Positions 25,613 through 34,537 of a stretch of DNA of 54,076 bases are shown here, piece by piece. The notes beneath the pieces were generated by a model. That model made no database searches. It saw nothing but the letters and a program-made list of their open reading frames with translations, and was not told the origin of the DNA. Position numbers and translations under genes: made by a program. The stretch spans positions 1 through 54,076 of the forward strand of contig DASRAU010000013.1 of assembly GCA_035638075.1 (NCBI GenBank). The letters are read 5' to 3'. The DNA comes from DASRAU01 sp035638075 (GTDB taxonomy: Bacteria; Acidobacteriota; Polarisedimenticolia; Gp22-AA2). How positions within the stretch are numbered: the first letter of the stretch is position 1; every line of letters begins with the position of its first letter.

Positions 25613-26470
25613 ATGAAGAACGCCGGCGATCCGTCCGTCCCGCCCGTCACCGTTCCCTTCGTCCGTTCCGCCCGCGCCTCGGGGCGCCGTCTGGCCATGC
25701 TGACGGCGTACGACTTCCCGACCGCGCGCCTGCTCGACCAGGCGGGGATCGACATCCTGCTCGTCGGGGACAGCGTCGGGAACAACGTCCTCGGCTACGA
25801 CAGCACGCTTCCCGTGACGATGGAGGAGATGCTGCACCATGTGAAAGCGGTCGCCCGCGGCGTGAAGCGGGCGCTGGTGGTCGCCGACATGCCGTATCTC
25901 TCGTACCAGACCGGGAAGCGCGACGCCATCCGCAACGCCGGGCGCTTTCTCAAGGAAGCCGGCGCGGCGGCGGTGAAGATCGAAGGGGGCCGGAGACGCG
26001 CCGCGCTGGTGCGGGCCCTGGTCGACGCCGAGATCCCGGTGATGGGGCACATCGGGCTGACGCCGCAGTCGGTGCACGTCATGGGCGGCTACAAGGTGCA
26101 GGGGAAGCGCCTCGACGAGGCGCGCGCCCTCGTCGAGGACGCCCAGGCGCTCGAAGAGGCGGGAGCCTTCTCCCTCGTGCTGGAGGGGATGCCCGAGATG
26201 GTCGGCCGCAAGGTGACCGAATCGATCGGCATCCCGACCCTCGGCATCGGCGCCGGCCGGCATTGCGACGGGCAGGTGCTCGTCTTCCACGACTTCGCGG
26301 GGCTGTCGCAGGGCCAGGTGCCGCGCTTCGTCCGCCGCTACGCCGATCTCGCCGGGATCGTCACCGAGGCGACGCGGCGCTACATCGAGGACGTCCGCTC
26401 GGGCGCCTTCCCGTCCGAGGCCGAGACCTACTCCATGCCCTCGGCCGTGGACGCGCCGCCCCGGCGGTGA
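25613..26470 (+). CDS. panB: 3-methyl-2-oxobutanoate hydroxymethyltransferase
   Basis: A 285-residue enzyme making ketopantoate from 2-oxoisovalerate and methylene-THF. Recognised by LTAYDFPTARLLDQAG, the metal-binding VGDSVGNNVLGY, VKIEGG, GHIGLTPQSVHVMGGY and PTLGIGAGRHCDGQ (the usual family text, with H after GAGR). The length is normal. GAGGGAGGG precedes the ATG. The panC start overlaps its stop (GTGA). Confidence 0.96.
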   Translation: MKNAGDPSVPPVTVPFVRSARASGRRLAMLTAYDFPTARLLDQAGIDILLVGDSVGNNVLGYDSTLPVTMEEMLHHVKAVARGVKRALVVADMPYLSYQTGKRDAIRNAGRFLKEAGAAAVKIEGGRRRAALVRALVDAEIPVMGHIGLTPQSVHVMGGYKVQGKRLDEARALVEDAQALEEAGAFSLVLEGMPEMVGRKVTESIGIPTLGIGAGRHCDGQVLVFHDFAGLSQGQVPRFVRRYADLAGIVTEATRRYIEDVRSGAFPSEAETYSMPSAVDAPPRR

Positions 26471-27339
26471 CCGCCCTCCTGCACAGCCTGCAGTTCGTGC
26501 GGACCGCCCGCGACATGCGAGAGGTGTCGCAGGAGATCCGCCGCTCGGGCCGCCGGCTCGGCTTCGTGCCGACGATGGGGGCGCTCCACGAGGGGCACCT
26601 GGCGCTCGTGGCGCAGGCGCGCGCCGACTGCGACGCCGTCGTCGCCTCGGTCTACGTCAACCCGCTGCAGTTCGGACCCAGGGAGGATTTCGGCGCCTAC
26701 CCGCGCGACCTCGAGCGGGACGCGCGGCTCCTCTCCGGCGCCGGGACGGCGATTCTCTTCGCGCCGGAGGAGGGGGAGATTCATGTCGCGGGCCACCGCA
26801 CCGCCATCGAGGTGACCGGGATGCAGGACGTCCTGTGCGGCCGCAGCCGCCCGGGCCACTTCCGCGGCGTGTGCACGGTGGTCGCGAAGCTGTTCCAGAT
26901 CGTCGCCCCGCACGCCGCGTATTTCGGCGAGAAGGACGCCCAGCAGCTGCGCATCATTCGTCGAATGAATCGCGACCTCCACTTCGACGTCACCATCGTC
27001 GGCTGCCCCACGGTGCGGGCGGAGGACGGGCTCGCCCTGTCGTCGCGCAACGCCTACCTCACCCCCGACGAGCGCCGCGCGGCGCCGGTGATCTTCCGCG
27101 CGCTCGAGGCGGCCGCGAAGCGGGCCCGTGCCGGCGAGCGCAGCGTCGCGCTCCTGGTGGAGGGGGTGCGCGCCGCGATCGCCTTGGAGCCTTTGGCGCG
27201 CATCGACTACATCGAGGCGGTGGACGACGAGACCCTCGGAGCGGTGGAGGTGCTCGACCGGCCCGTGCTCCTGGCCGCGGCGGTTTACTTCGGGCGCGCG
27301 CGGCTCATCGACAACATCGTTATACGTAACCCGCGATAA
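26467..27339 (+). CDS. panC: Pantothenate synthetase
   Basis: A 290-residue ligase joining pantoate and beta-alanine using ATP. The HIGH-like motif is PTMGALHEGHLAL. SVYVNPLQFGPREDF, GRSRPGHFRGVCTVVAKLF, the KMSKS-equivalent SSRNAYL and the C-terminal RLIDN are all family features. The GTG overlaps the panB stop, so the two are coupled. The gene appears complete although its last bases border the low-GC segment. Confidence 0.96.
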   Translation: MTALLHSLQFVRTARDMREVSQEIRRSGRRLGFVPTMGALHEGHLALVAQARADCDAVVASVYVNPLQFGPREDFGAYPRDLERDARLLSGAGTAILFAPEEGEIHVAGHRTAIEVTGMQDVLCGRSRPGHFRGVCTVVAKLFQIVAPHAAYFGEKDAQQLRIIRRMNRDLHFDVTIVGCPTVRAEDGLALSSRNAYLTPDERRAAPVIFRALEAAAKRARAGERSVALLVEGVRAAIALEPLARIDYIEAVDDETLGAVEVLDRPVLLAAAVYFGRARLIDNIVIRNPR

Positions 27340-27447
27340 GCCCTACGTCACTCTAGCCATTCCAGCCGGAGACCCCGCCTCCCCTTCACAAGGCGTTGAG
27401 GTCAGCCGCCGGGTGATTACTAGGCGCGATTGCTACCACGGCCCCGG

Positions 27448-29799
27448 TCACGGGCAAGGATTTGCGTTCGTGCGTTGGACACCAAAGCTCGTAGTACCAA
27501 GGCTGCTCTCTCCGCCGGGACCGATTCCTGTCACTAGGTAGAACACTCCTTTGCCCACCGGCATGCTCACGTCGTCTGTTGCCCAGGTGTCAGTTGTCCC
27601 GCAGGTCCGCATGGCAAGCGCAACGACGGCTGGGTCTTGCGTATGCTCACCGAACTGGCGAAGCCGTGAGAGATCCCCCCGGTACTCGTTGAAGGAGGTA
27701 AATGATGTGTCCCCTTGCCATTCCACATAGTTCCGATCGAAAACGCTGACCATAATGTAGCCATCGTCTAAATCGCAGGCATCGCCTACATCGTCCGAGT
27801 CGACATCTCCCTGCGCTGGATCCCACTCGTCCGGACAGTTGTCGCAGATATCTCCCACCGAGTCCCCATCCCTATCGTCCTGTAGTGGGTTATAGGCGGA
27901 TGGGCAGTTGTCGCAAACGTCCCCTCGTTGATCGAGGTCTATATCGAACTGAGACGAATTCCGGATCATCGCGCAGTTGTCGCACACATCTCCAACACCG
28001 TCATGGTCGCGATCTGCTTGATCTGGGTTGAAGCGCTCCCGACAGTTATCGCATGCGTTTCGCGTACCGTCTGCGTCAGTGTCCACTCCAACGCTGTCCT
28101 CATCACTTATGCCGTCGCAGTCGTCATCTATGCCGTTACATAGCTCTGTAGCACCGGGGTGTCGAAGCTTATTACTGTCGTCGCACTCAAAGCACACTGC
28201 GAAGCCATCGCCATCACCATCCTCATCGATAGGCCCATCGCAGTCATTATCGAGACCATCGCAGATATCGTCTGTAGGAAGTCCAGGGATACATGGCTGT
28301 GACACGCCCCCGACACAGGCTTGGACGGTGCGACTGCATTCACCGATCCCACATGAGACTTGGCCTAAGCCCTCATCCGCCTGACCATCACAGTTCTGAT
28401 CAATTCCATCACACACCTCAGGCGCACCTGGATGGATGAGGGGATCATTCTCGTTACAGTCAATACAAGATGAGGTGCCATCTGAATCGAGACCCGGACA
28501 ATCGCATCCGATACGTAGCAGTTCCGTCGCCGTTGAGAGAAGGAACTCAGATCCGGTCCATAGCATCGAGCTGGGGGATGAAGCACTTTCATCATTCGTT
28601 AGCCGGACCTCAGGAGAGAGCGGGACACCCGTCACATCGATCCTGCGAAAATACAATTCCGGATTGCCGTCACGTGAGTCGCTCCACACGACGCCGTATT
28701 CGTGGCCGGTCCAAGCAACAAGAGGCCCGGATGGCACTGCGTTCTCGCCAGATATAGCCACGTCGGGCCCGCGCCTTAATCCATCGCAGCTGAGATCTGC
28801 CATATAGCAGCGAGACTGGCCTTCATGAGCATCGACCCAGACCGCGACAAGTTGATTTTCCCGCGGATATAGCAGGACTTTACCCATTCCATAGACTTGG
28901 TCGTTCGGCCAATTTGGAAACTCAGTTGACAGATTCAAGTCTTCGCCGACCTGAACCCCCGATGAATTAAGAACTGTCATACCTCGGTACGGAGGCGCTC
29001 CCAGTTCCTCCCAGGTAATCTCATAGCGCCCATCGCACCAGGTCGTGTCCGGCCCATATCTATTCTCGGACTGGCTGCGCCATTGCCCGACTAGGCCGGC
29101 ATCGGGATCGAGCCTGAAAAGATTGAGGTAGCTGTAGCCATCGCCGTGCTTAGCCCAGGTGAAGCCCAATTCAGAGCCATTCCACACAATTTGAGGATTA
29201 TGAATTCTGTAAGATGAGACGTACTGAGGACCAAGCACTCCATCGGATGTCACGAAGGCTGCCCGGGCAGTGTCGTAGGGATACTCTGGGGCCATATAGG
29301 AGATGCCATACCCATCGCCGGCGCGGACGATGTCGGCGGCCCCGAGTACCACGTGATCCATCAACATAGTATCGGGCTCAATACGATTCCCAAGTGAATC
29401 CATACGGGTGAGATAGACTTCGCTGAAGTCATAAGGCACATAGTAAAGCGCTGCGACACGTGATCCATTCCACGCCAGGGTCCTAGACAGCTGAAATGGA
29501 GGAGAAGCAATTCCTACTCGGGCCGCGAGCCCGGGCTGTTCGCAGGACTGCGAGCATGCGGGTGAGTCGTCAATCTTGGCATTGCAATCGTTATCAATTC
29601 CATCGCACGTCTCCGTCGCACCTGGATGAATGTCAGCGGCGCGATCATCACAGTCAGCCGGCCATTCAAACCCATCATGGTCACAATCTAGGCAGACCGC
29701 TGGCGAGTGATTAGCCGAGTTCGGGAAAGCAGCTATCGCGAATCCACACATCAGCGTAAGCCACACGCTCAGGCCACGACGCACCTGCTTCGCCGTCAT
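27448..29799 (-). CDS. Low-GC secreted protein with MopE-like and thrombospondin-3-like repeats
   Basis: A 783-residue protein. A signal peptide (MTAKQVRRGLSVWLTLMCGFAIAAF) leads into a MopE-like metal-binding motif at about 37-78 (DCDDRAADIHPGATETCDGIDNDCN). Residues 100-430 read as a beta-propeller-like domain with recurring W-N/T-G-S/H-E steps. Further MopE-like units lie at about 445-480, 505-530 and 533-567. Thrombospondin-3-like Asp-rich repeats with DNC and GD.CD steps occupy about 572-676. A roughly 100-residue C-terminal domain follows. Such repeats bind calcium and, in MopE, copper. Counted 60-base lines are 47-53% G+C, against 75-78% in adjacent panC and receptor lines, so recent acquisition is likely. 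Function is unknown; surface adhesion or metal binding is an inference. Confidence 0.82.
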   Translation of the reverse strand: MTAKQVRRGLSVWLTLMCGFAIAAFPNSANHSPAVCLDCDHDGFEWPADCDDRAADIHPGATETCDGIDNDCNAKIDDSPACSQSCEQPGLAARVGIASPPFQLSRTLAWNGSRVAALYYVPYDFSEVYLTRMDSLGNRIEPDTMLMDHVVLGAADIVRAGDGYGISYMAPEYPYDTARAAFVTSDGVLGPQYVSSYRIHNPQIVWNGSELGFTWAKHGDGYSYLNLFRLDPDAGLVGQWRSQSENRYGPDTTWCDGRYEITWEELGAPPYRGMTVLNSSGVQVGEDLNLSTEFPNWPNDQVYGMGKVLLYPRENQLVAVWVDAHEGQSRCYMADLSCDGLRRGPDVAISGENAVPSGPLVAWTGHEYGVVWSDSRDGNPELYFRRIDVTGVPLSPEVRLTNDESASSPSSMLWTGSEFLLSTATELLRIGCDCPGLDSDGTSSCIDCNENDPLIHPGAPEVCDGIDQNCDGQADEGLGQVSCGIGECSRTVQACVGGVSQPCIPGLPTDDICDGLDNDCDGPIDEDGDGDGFAVCFECDDSNKLRHPGATELCNGIDDDCDGISDEDSVGVDTDADGTRNACDNCRERFNPDQADRDHDGVGDVCDNCAMIRNSSQFDIDLDQRGDVCDNCPSAYNPLQDDRDGDSVGDICDNCPDEWDPAQGDVDSDDVGDACDLDDGYIMVSVFDRNYVEWQGDTSFTSFNEYRGDLSRLRQFGEHTQDPAVVALAMRTCGTTDTWATDDVSMPVGKGVFYLVTGIGPGGESSLGTTSFGVQRTNANPCP
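27772..28086 (-). repeat. Thrombospondin-3-like Asp-rich repeats within the low-GC gene
   Basis: The coding sequence for residues about 572-676 repeats a unit of the form D-x-D-x-D-G-x-G-D-x-C-D-N-C, five or so times, with NP in most units. At DNA level the recurring word is a variant of GTTGTCGCA on the plus strand (complement of the CDN codons). Confidence 0.8.
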
Positions 29800-29954
29800 C
29801 TAGCCCCCCGAGTTGTTGTTGCTGGAGTATCCATCCAGGGACCGGCTCGCCGCAAGAAAAACTACACTAGCGGCCATGTGGGCTGCGGCATAGGACCTGA
29901 GGAAAGTGTGCAGATAGGCCCTGCTCGCTCAGCCTCCTCCTCTGCAAATCGAGG

Positions 29955-32900
29955 TCAAAACGAGAACTGGAATCCGACCTGGAACCGCCGCCCGAACGGG
30001 CGCTCGGCGTCGAGCTGCAGGGGACTGGAGATCAAGGTGGCGCTGCCCGCGTCGAAGCCGGTCGTGCGCGACGGCTCGAAGGTGTGAACCCGCAGCTCGT
30101 CGCGGTTGAGGAGATTGAAGATCTCGAGCGACACGGCCCAGGTGGTGCGGCCCCACACGAAGTTCTTGCGGGCGCTCGTGTCGAGGTTGAAGGTCGAGCC
30201 GTTCCTCTCGCTGTTGCGCGACATGCTGTTGAAGTGGAGCTGTCCGTTCTCGACGTCGGTGAAGCCGTACAGCGTGCGGAACTGCTGGTTGTCGTAGTTG
30301 TCGAGGGCGAGGAAGCGCGACACGATCGAGTACGGCAGCCCGCTCGCCCACTGGGTCGAGACCCCGATCTGCCAGTCCCCGGGCAGGTAGAACGCCGCGT
30401 TCGCCTTGACCACGTGCCTCTGGTCGAAGTCGAGGTAGCCGTACTCGCTCTGGGTGGTGGAGGGATCGTTCCCGAGCCGCGACTGGAAGTCCTCGGCCGA
30501 GCCCCGGGCGCGCGAGTAGGTGTAGGAGCCCTGCATCTGCCAGCGTCGCGAGGCCCGGCGGCGCAGCTCCACCTCGAGCGCGCCGTAGCGCGCCGTGTTG
30601 AAGTTTCCGACGCGCAGGACCTGGTTGTAGAACGGGTTGCGGATGAACAGGTCGGGCCGGCCGTCGGGCACAGGATTGAGGAACGGCGGGTCGTCCGGAT
30701 CTCCGGGATCGACGAGGGTCGCGAGCCCGAAGTAATCACTCGGCTCTCCGGTCGCGGGGTTGATGCGGACCTCGTGGTTGATGTCCACGTCCTGGAGCTG
30801 GTCGCGGTAGCGCCGCTGCACCGCCCGCACCGACAACGCGGTCTCGGGGGCGATCTCGCGCTCGATGCCCAGGATCCATTCGTCGCAGAAGGGTGTGGCC
30901 AGGCCGCGATCCACCTGCGTGACGCTCGGCGGGGAGGCGGAGATCACCGCGCCGAACTGGTGGTCGGGATTCACGCCGACCCTCGTCCCCGCCTGGTTCA
31001 TGACCGGGTCGATCGAGTCGCGATCGAGAACGTAGTACCTCTGGACCTTCTCGAGCCCCTGCTCGCCGACGATGGTGTTCAGGAACAGGCGATCGTAGTA
31101 GCGGCCCCAGGCGCTGAAGAGCTTGGTGCGTCCGTCTCCCTTCGGATCCCACGAGACCCCCAGCCGGGGGGCCAGGTTGTTGTTGGTGATGCGGAACGCC
31201 TCCGGCTGCTGGACCTGGATGCCCAGAGCGGCGGCCTCCACCGGGTCGATGACTCCCCCCTTCACGAGATCCGGGAAGAAGGTCTTGAGCTGATTGGCGC
31301 TGAACCGGGCGCTGTCCCGATGCAGGGTCAGCCACGTGGCCGCCGATCGATTCAGGCCGTTCATGACCTCGGCGGAGTAAGGGATCTGCTTGGCATTCGC
31401 ACCGAAGAGGGGATCGCCCAGGATTCCCTGGCTCACCATGCCGTCGTTGTTGCCCATGAGCAGATCGTCCGCTCCCGCTTCGCCTCCCGCCAGCGCCTCG
31501 AGCCGGTCCATGCGATCGCGCTCGAAGTCCGGGTCGAAGAAGGTGTAGCCGCCGGTCGTCATCTGCTCGCGATCGAACCGCAGACCCAGCGACAGGCTGA
31601 CGTTGGGAACGGGCTTCCAGGTGTCCTGGACATAGATCCCGCTGCTGAACGACTCGGCCGCCTGGCTGGCGCTCGTGGTGGTCGGGAGGATGGCGGTGAG
31701 GCGGCCTTTCCCGGGATCGGGGCACGGCGTGACGTAGGGATTGCAGTCGTAGACCAGGCCCGGGTGCGCGTACATGTCGGTGAAGTTCCCGGTCCGGAAG
31801 CCGGGGTCGATGATGGCCTCGACCCCGTGGCCGTTCGCCTGCCGGTCGAACTGCTCCTTCTCGATCAGGTAGCCGATCTTGATGTCGTGCGTGCCGCGCG
31901 ACGCCGCGAACAGGCTGAGGTCCTGGCGCAGGGTGGCCCGCTGCCGCTGGTCGTCGTAATCCTCGTGGTACGGGCCCGAGACGATGCCGTTCGTCAGGTC
32001 GATGCGGTAGTCGCGGTCGGCGGGAAGCGGCGCGAGCCGCCCATAGGGATACAGGCTCGTGACGTAGGGGGTGTCGTCGAGGAAGTTGTTGCCATTGCGA
32101 TCCTCGGTGCCCAGGTCGAGACGTCCGTCGCCGTCGCGGTCCTCATTGGGATCGAGCACGCCGTTGTGATTGCGATCCTCGTTGATCGTGTCGAGATGGC
32201 CGTCGCAGTCCTGGTCCTCACGATTGTCCCCTTCGCAGCCCCCGGGGGGCGTGAGACGGCGATCGAAATCCCCCCGGTGCGGATAGAGGTCCATGTTCGG
32301 CCGGATCTTCCAGCCGTCCTCGTCGTCGATCAGGCTCGAGGGGATCTGGCAGCTGGCGGGCGGGATCGTCCGGTACCAGCCGTCGATGGAGCACCACGGT
32401 CCCTCCCCGGCGCTGATCAGGCCGTCGTGATTCCGGTCCTCGAAGATGTCGAACCTGCCGTCGCCGTCGTAGTCCTCGCCGCCGTCCCGCTCGCTCGCGT
32501 CGCGGAACCCGTCGCCGTTGCGGTCGGTGTAGAGGATGCCGTCGCCGTTGTTGTCGAGCGGCAGGTTGGGCTCGATTCGCGGCCGGCCGTCGAGATACGA
32601 GACCGTCGTCTCGAGCGCCGCGGAAGGACCGAGCACGGTGGTGCCGCGGGCGGTATAGACGGGGCCCCCCGCCAACTGCGTGTAACCGGTCTCCTGGAGC
32701 GTCAGGCTGTTGAGGCCCTGGTTGGAGAACTCCTGCGGGTCGTAGTTCACCGTTCCCACCAGGCGGGTGTTCGCCGTCACCTGCCAGGTCCCCTTCAGGA
32801 AGGCGCGCTTTTCCTTCAGCCCGGTGACGAAGGCCTGCGTCACCGCATTCACCGGCTGCTCTTTCTGGATGTATTCGATGGTCGCGAAGTACCAGGCCTT

Positions 32901-33791
32901 GTCCTTCACGATGGGCCCGCTCAGCGACAGGAACGGCAGGTAGTCGTTGAACGTCAGGTCGCGCAGGCCGACGTCGCCGACGCCGCCATGCAGCTGCGAG
33001 GAGTCCTGGCCCGCCCCGTCGCCGTCGAGCGCCGAGCCGCGCCAGAAGAACTTGAACGCCCCCTCGAACTGGTTGCCGCCCGATTTCGTGAGGATGTTGG
33101 CGAAGCCGCCCTGGGCCCGGCCGAACTCGGCCGAGGCGCCGGCGGTCTTCACCTCGATCTCCTGGATCGACTCGATGTTGAGCTGCGCGCCCACCTTGCC
33201 GGTCAGGGGGTCGGTCGTGTTGACGCCGTCCACGAAGGTGCCGACGTCGGTGTCGCGCGCCCCGTGGATGTTGGGGTTGCCGTCCCCGTCCGTGTCGCTG
33301 ACGCCAGGCGAGAGGGTGAGCACGTCCTGGTAGTTGCGCCCGAGGATCGGCATGTTGTCGATGAACTCGGACGACAGGTGGGTCGTCAGCCCGCGCTCCT
33401 CGAGATCGACGGGGCTCGCCTGCCCGGTCACCTTGACGTGCTCGCGCACGCTCGACTCGGGAGGCAGCGCGATGGTGATGGTGGTCATCTGCCCGGCCCG
33501 CACCGCCACGTCGGGCGCGGCGACGGTGGCGAAGCCCGCGAGCGACGCCTTGACGAGGTAGTCCCCAGCGGGGTCGAGCGCGATCGCCTGGAAGCGTCCC
33601 TGCGGGTCGCTGCGGCCGATCGGCTGATCGAGCTGCAGGGTCCGGCTCGAGACGACGATGGACACCCCGGCCAGGGGCTGCCCCGCGGCGTCAACCACCC
33701 GCCCGCGGATCCCCCCGGTCACCTGGGCCCAGGCGTCTCCGGCCAGGAGACACACACCCAGCGCGATGCCCCCCGCGATCGTCCGTGTCAT
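29955..33791 (-). CDS. Oar-like TonB-dependent receptor with Ca-binding-like insert
   Basis: A 1278-residue outer-membrane protein. A signal peptide ends near AWAQV. Residues 27-110 are a carboxypeptidase-regulatory-like beta-sandwich (IRGRVVDAAGQPLAGVSIVV). A plug domain follows at about 120-240 (MPILGRNYQDVLTLSPGV, SIQEIEVKTAGASAEFGRAQGG), then a long beta-barrel ending in GFQFSF with a terminal Phe. Residues 411-575 are an Asp-rich insert of repeats such as DRNGDGF, DYDGDGRFD, EDRNHDG and DRDGDGRLD, resembling EF-hand or dockerin calcium loops. Oar-like receptors import or secrete large substrates; the substrate here is unknown. GC is normal for the window, unlike the next gene. Confidence 0.93.
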   Translation of the reverse strand: MTRTIAGGIALGVCLLAGDAWAQVTGGIRGRVVDAAGQPLAGVSIVVSSRTLQLDQPIGRSDPQGRFQAIALDPAGDYLVKASLAGFATVAAPDVAVRAGQMTTITIALPPESSVREHVKVTGQASPVDLEERGLTTHLSSEFIDNMPILGRNYQDVLTLSPGVSDTDGDGNPNIHGARDTDVGTFVDGVNTTDPLTGKVGAQLNIESIQEIEVKTAGASAEFGRAQGGFANILTKSGGNQFEGAFKFFWRGSALDGDGAGQDSSQLHGGVGDVGLRDLTFNDYLPFLSLSGPIVKDKAWYFATIEYIQKEQPVNAVTQAFVTGLKEKRAFLKGTWQVTANTRLVGTVNYDPQEFSNQGLNSLTLQETGYTQLAGGPVYTARGTTVLGPSAALETTVSYLDGRPRIEPNLPLDNNGDGILYTDRNGDGFRDASERDGGEDYDGDGRFDIFEDRNHDGLISAGEGPWCSIDGWYRTIPPASCQIPSSLIDDEDGWKIRPNMDLYPHRGDFDRRLTPPGGCEGDNREDQDCDGHLDTINEDRNHNGVLDPNEDRDGDGRLDLGTEDRNGNNFLDDTPYVTSLYPYGRLAPLPADRDYRIDLTNGIVSGPYHEDYDDQRQRATLRQDLSLFAASRGTHDIKIGYLIEKEQFDRQANGHGVEAIIDPGFRTGNFTDMYAHPGLVYDCNPYVTPCPDPGKGRLTAILPTTTSASQAAESFSSGIYVQDTWKPVPNVSLSLGLRFDREQMTTGGYTFFDPDFERDRMDRLEALAGGEAGADDLLMGNNDGMVSQGILGDPLFGANAKQIPYSAEVMNGLNRSAATWLTLHRDSARFSANQLKTFFPDLVKGGVIDPVEAAALGIQVQQPEAFRITNNNLAPRLGVSWDPKGDGRTKLFSAWGRYYDRLFLNTIVGEQGLEKVQRYYVLDRDSIDPVMNQAGTRVGVNPDHQFGAVISASPPSVTQVDRGLATPFCDEWILGIEREIAPETALSVRAVQRRYRDQLQDVDINHEVRINPATGEPSDYFGLATLVDPGDPDDPPFLNPVPDGRPDLFIRNPFYNQVLRVGNFNTARYGALEVELRRRASRRWQMQGSYTYSRARGSAEDFQSRLGNDPSTTQSEYGYLDFDQRHVVKANAAFYLPGDWQIGVSTQWASGLPYSIVSRFLALDNYDNQQFRTLYGFTDVENGQLHFNSMSRNSERNGSTFNLDTSARKNFVWGRTTWAVSLEIFNLLNRDELRVHTFEPSRTTGFDAGSATLISSPLQLDAERPFGRRFQVGFQFSF
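32067..32561 (-). repeat. Asp-rich Ca-loop repeats inside the receptor gene
   Basis: Codes for residues about 411-575, with about eight D-x-[DN]-x-[DN]-G-type loops separated by short linkers. It interrupts the barrel strands, so it probably forms an extracellular loop or a small domain. Confidence 0.75.
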
Positions 33792-33865
33792 CTCTTCTTT
33801 GGCGATACCAGCGGCGACTATTTATGCGGCAACAGCATGAAGGCTACGCGGTGGCCGGGGGCCCG

Positions 33866-34384
33866 TCAACCGCTTTTCGGCCCGGTTTCAAAGGGGAAGA
33901 CAGCGGATTCGTCGGGGCAATGTGCCAGAAGGTGGGCGATCGGCGTTTTCAGAGCCGGATGCACCACATCCGGCGCAATTTCGGCCAGAGGCACCAGCAC
34001 GAACCGGCGCAGGTGCAGCCGCGGGTGCGGGATCTCCAGGCCCGGCTCGTCGAGGACCGTGTCCCCGTATATCAGGAGATCGAGGTCGATCTCCCGCGGC
34101 CCCTTGTCGCGGCGCCGGACCCGTCCCATCGACCGTTCGACCTCGAGGCAGGCGGCCAGCAGGGCACGCGGGCCGAGCGTCGTCCGGACGGCGAGGACCT
34201 GGTTCAGGAACTCGGGCTGGTCGAGCACGTCCACAGGCGCGGTCCGGTAGATGGAAGACCGCGCGACGATGGACACGCCGGCGGCCTCCAGGAGCCCGGC
34301 CGCACGCGCCAGAGCCGCGACCCGGTCGCCGACGTTCGACCCGAGCCCGATCCAGGCGACCTTCCCCTCCCCCGGCCCCAACAT
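33866..34384 (-). CDS. folK: 2-amino-4-hydroxy-6-hydroxymethyldihydropteridine pyrophosphokinase
   Basis: A 172-residue HPPK that transfers pyrophosphate to the pterin in folate synthesis. Family motifs: WIGLGSNVGDR, RTAPVDVLDQPEFLNQV, the metal- and ATP-binding RRRDKGPREIDLDLLIYG, and PHPRLHLRRFVLVPLAEIAP. The length matches. It stands alone, with the divergent TPR gene starting 153 bases away. Confidence 0.95.
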   Translation of the reverse strand: MLGPGEGKVAWIGLGSNVGDRVAALARAAGLLEAAGVSIVARSSIYRTAPVDVLDQPEFLNQVLAVRTTLGPRALLAACLEVERSMGRVRRRDKGPREIDLDLLIYGDTVLDEPGLEIPHPRLHLRRFVLVPLAEIAPDVVHPALKTPIAHLLAHCPDESAVFPFETGPKSG

Positions 34385-34401
34385 GCCTTCTCCCGCGCGG
34401 T

Positions 34402-34431
34402 TTGACTCGGGACGATATCATTTGCTAGCAT
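34402..34431 (+). promoter_or_regulatory. Promoter of the TPR-glmU genes
   Basis: TTGACT and TAGCAT are 18 bases apart, about 105 bases before the TPR gene ATG. A second -10-like TATCAT lies inside the spacer but has no matching -35. Confidence 0.6.
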
Positions 34432-34537
34432 CCGCGGTTCGCAAACCATTCCAGGAGTTTGGGTTGAGTTCGCGCGCCGCATCCCTTGCGAGTCACGTCC
34501 CGGTGGCCACCCCTGTGCCGCCGACACACGGAGAGGC

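Noticed and set aside
28030..28130. CRISPR-like repeats suggested by recurring GTTGTCGCA words
   Set aside because: They are codons of the thrombospondin-3-like repeats, with variable sequence and spacing and no conserved direct repeat of CRISPR length.
27340..29954. Mobile element explaining the low-GC gene
   Set aside because: No transposase, integrase, flanking tRNA or matching terminal repeats were seen at either edge. Composition alone supports transfer, not a named element.
30084..34250. A 1388-codon open frame opposite the TonB-dependent receptor
   Set aside because: Mirror of the receptor coding strand with no start context or domains. The receptor frame has signal peptide, plug and barrel.
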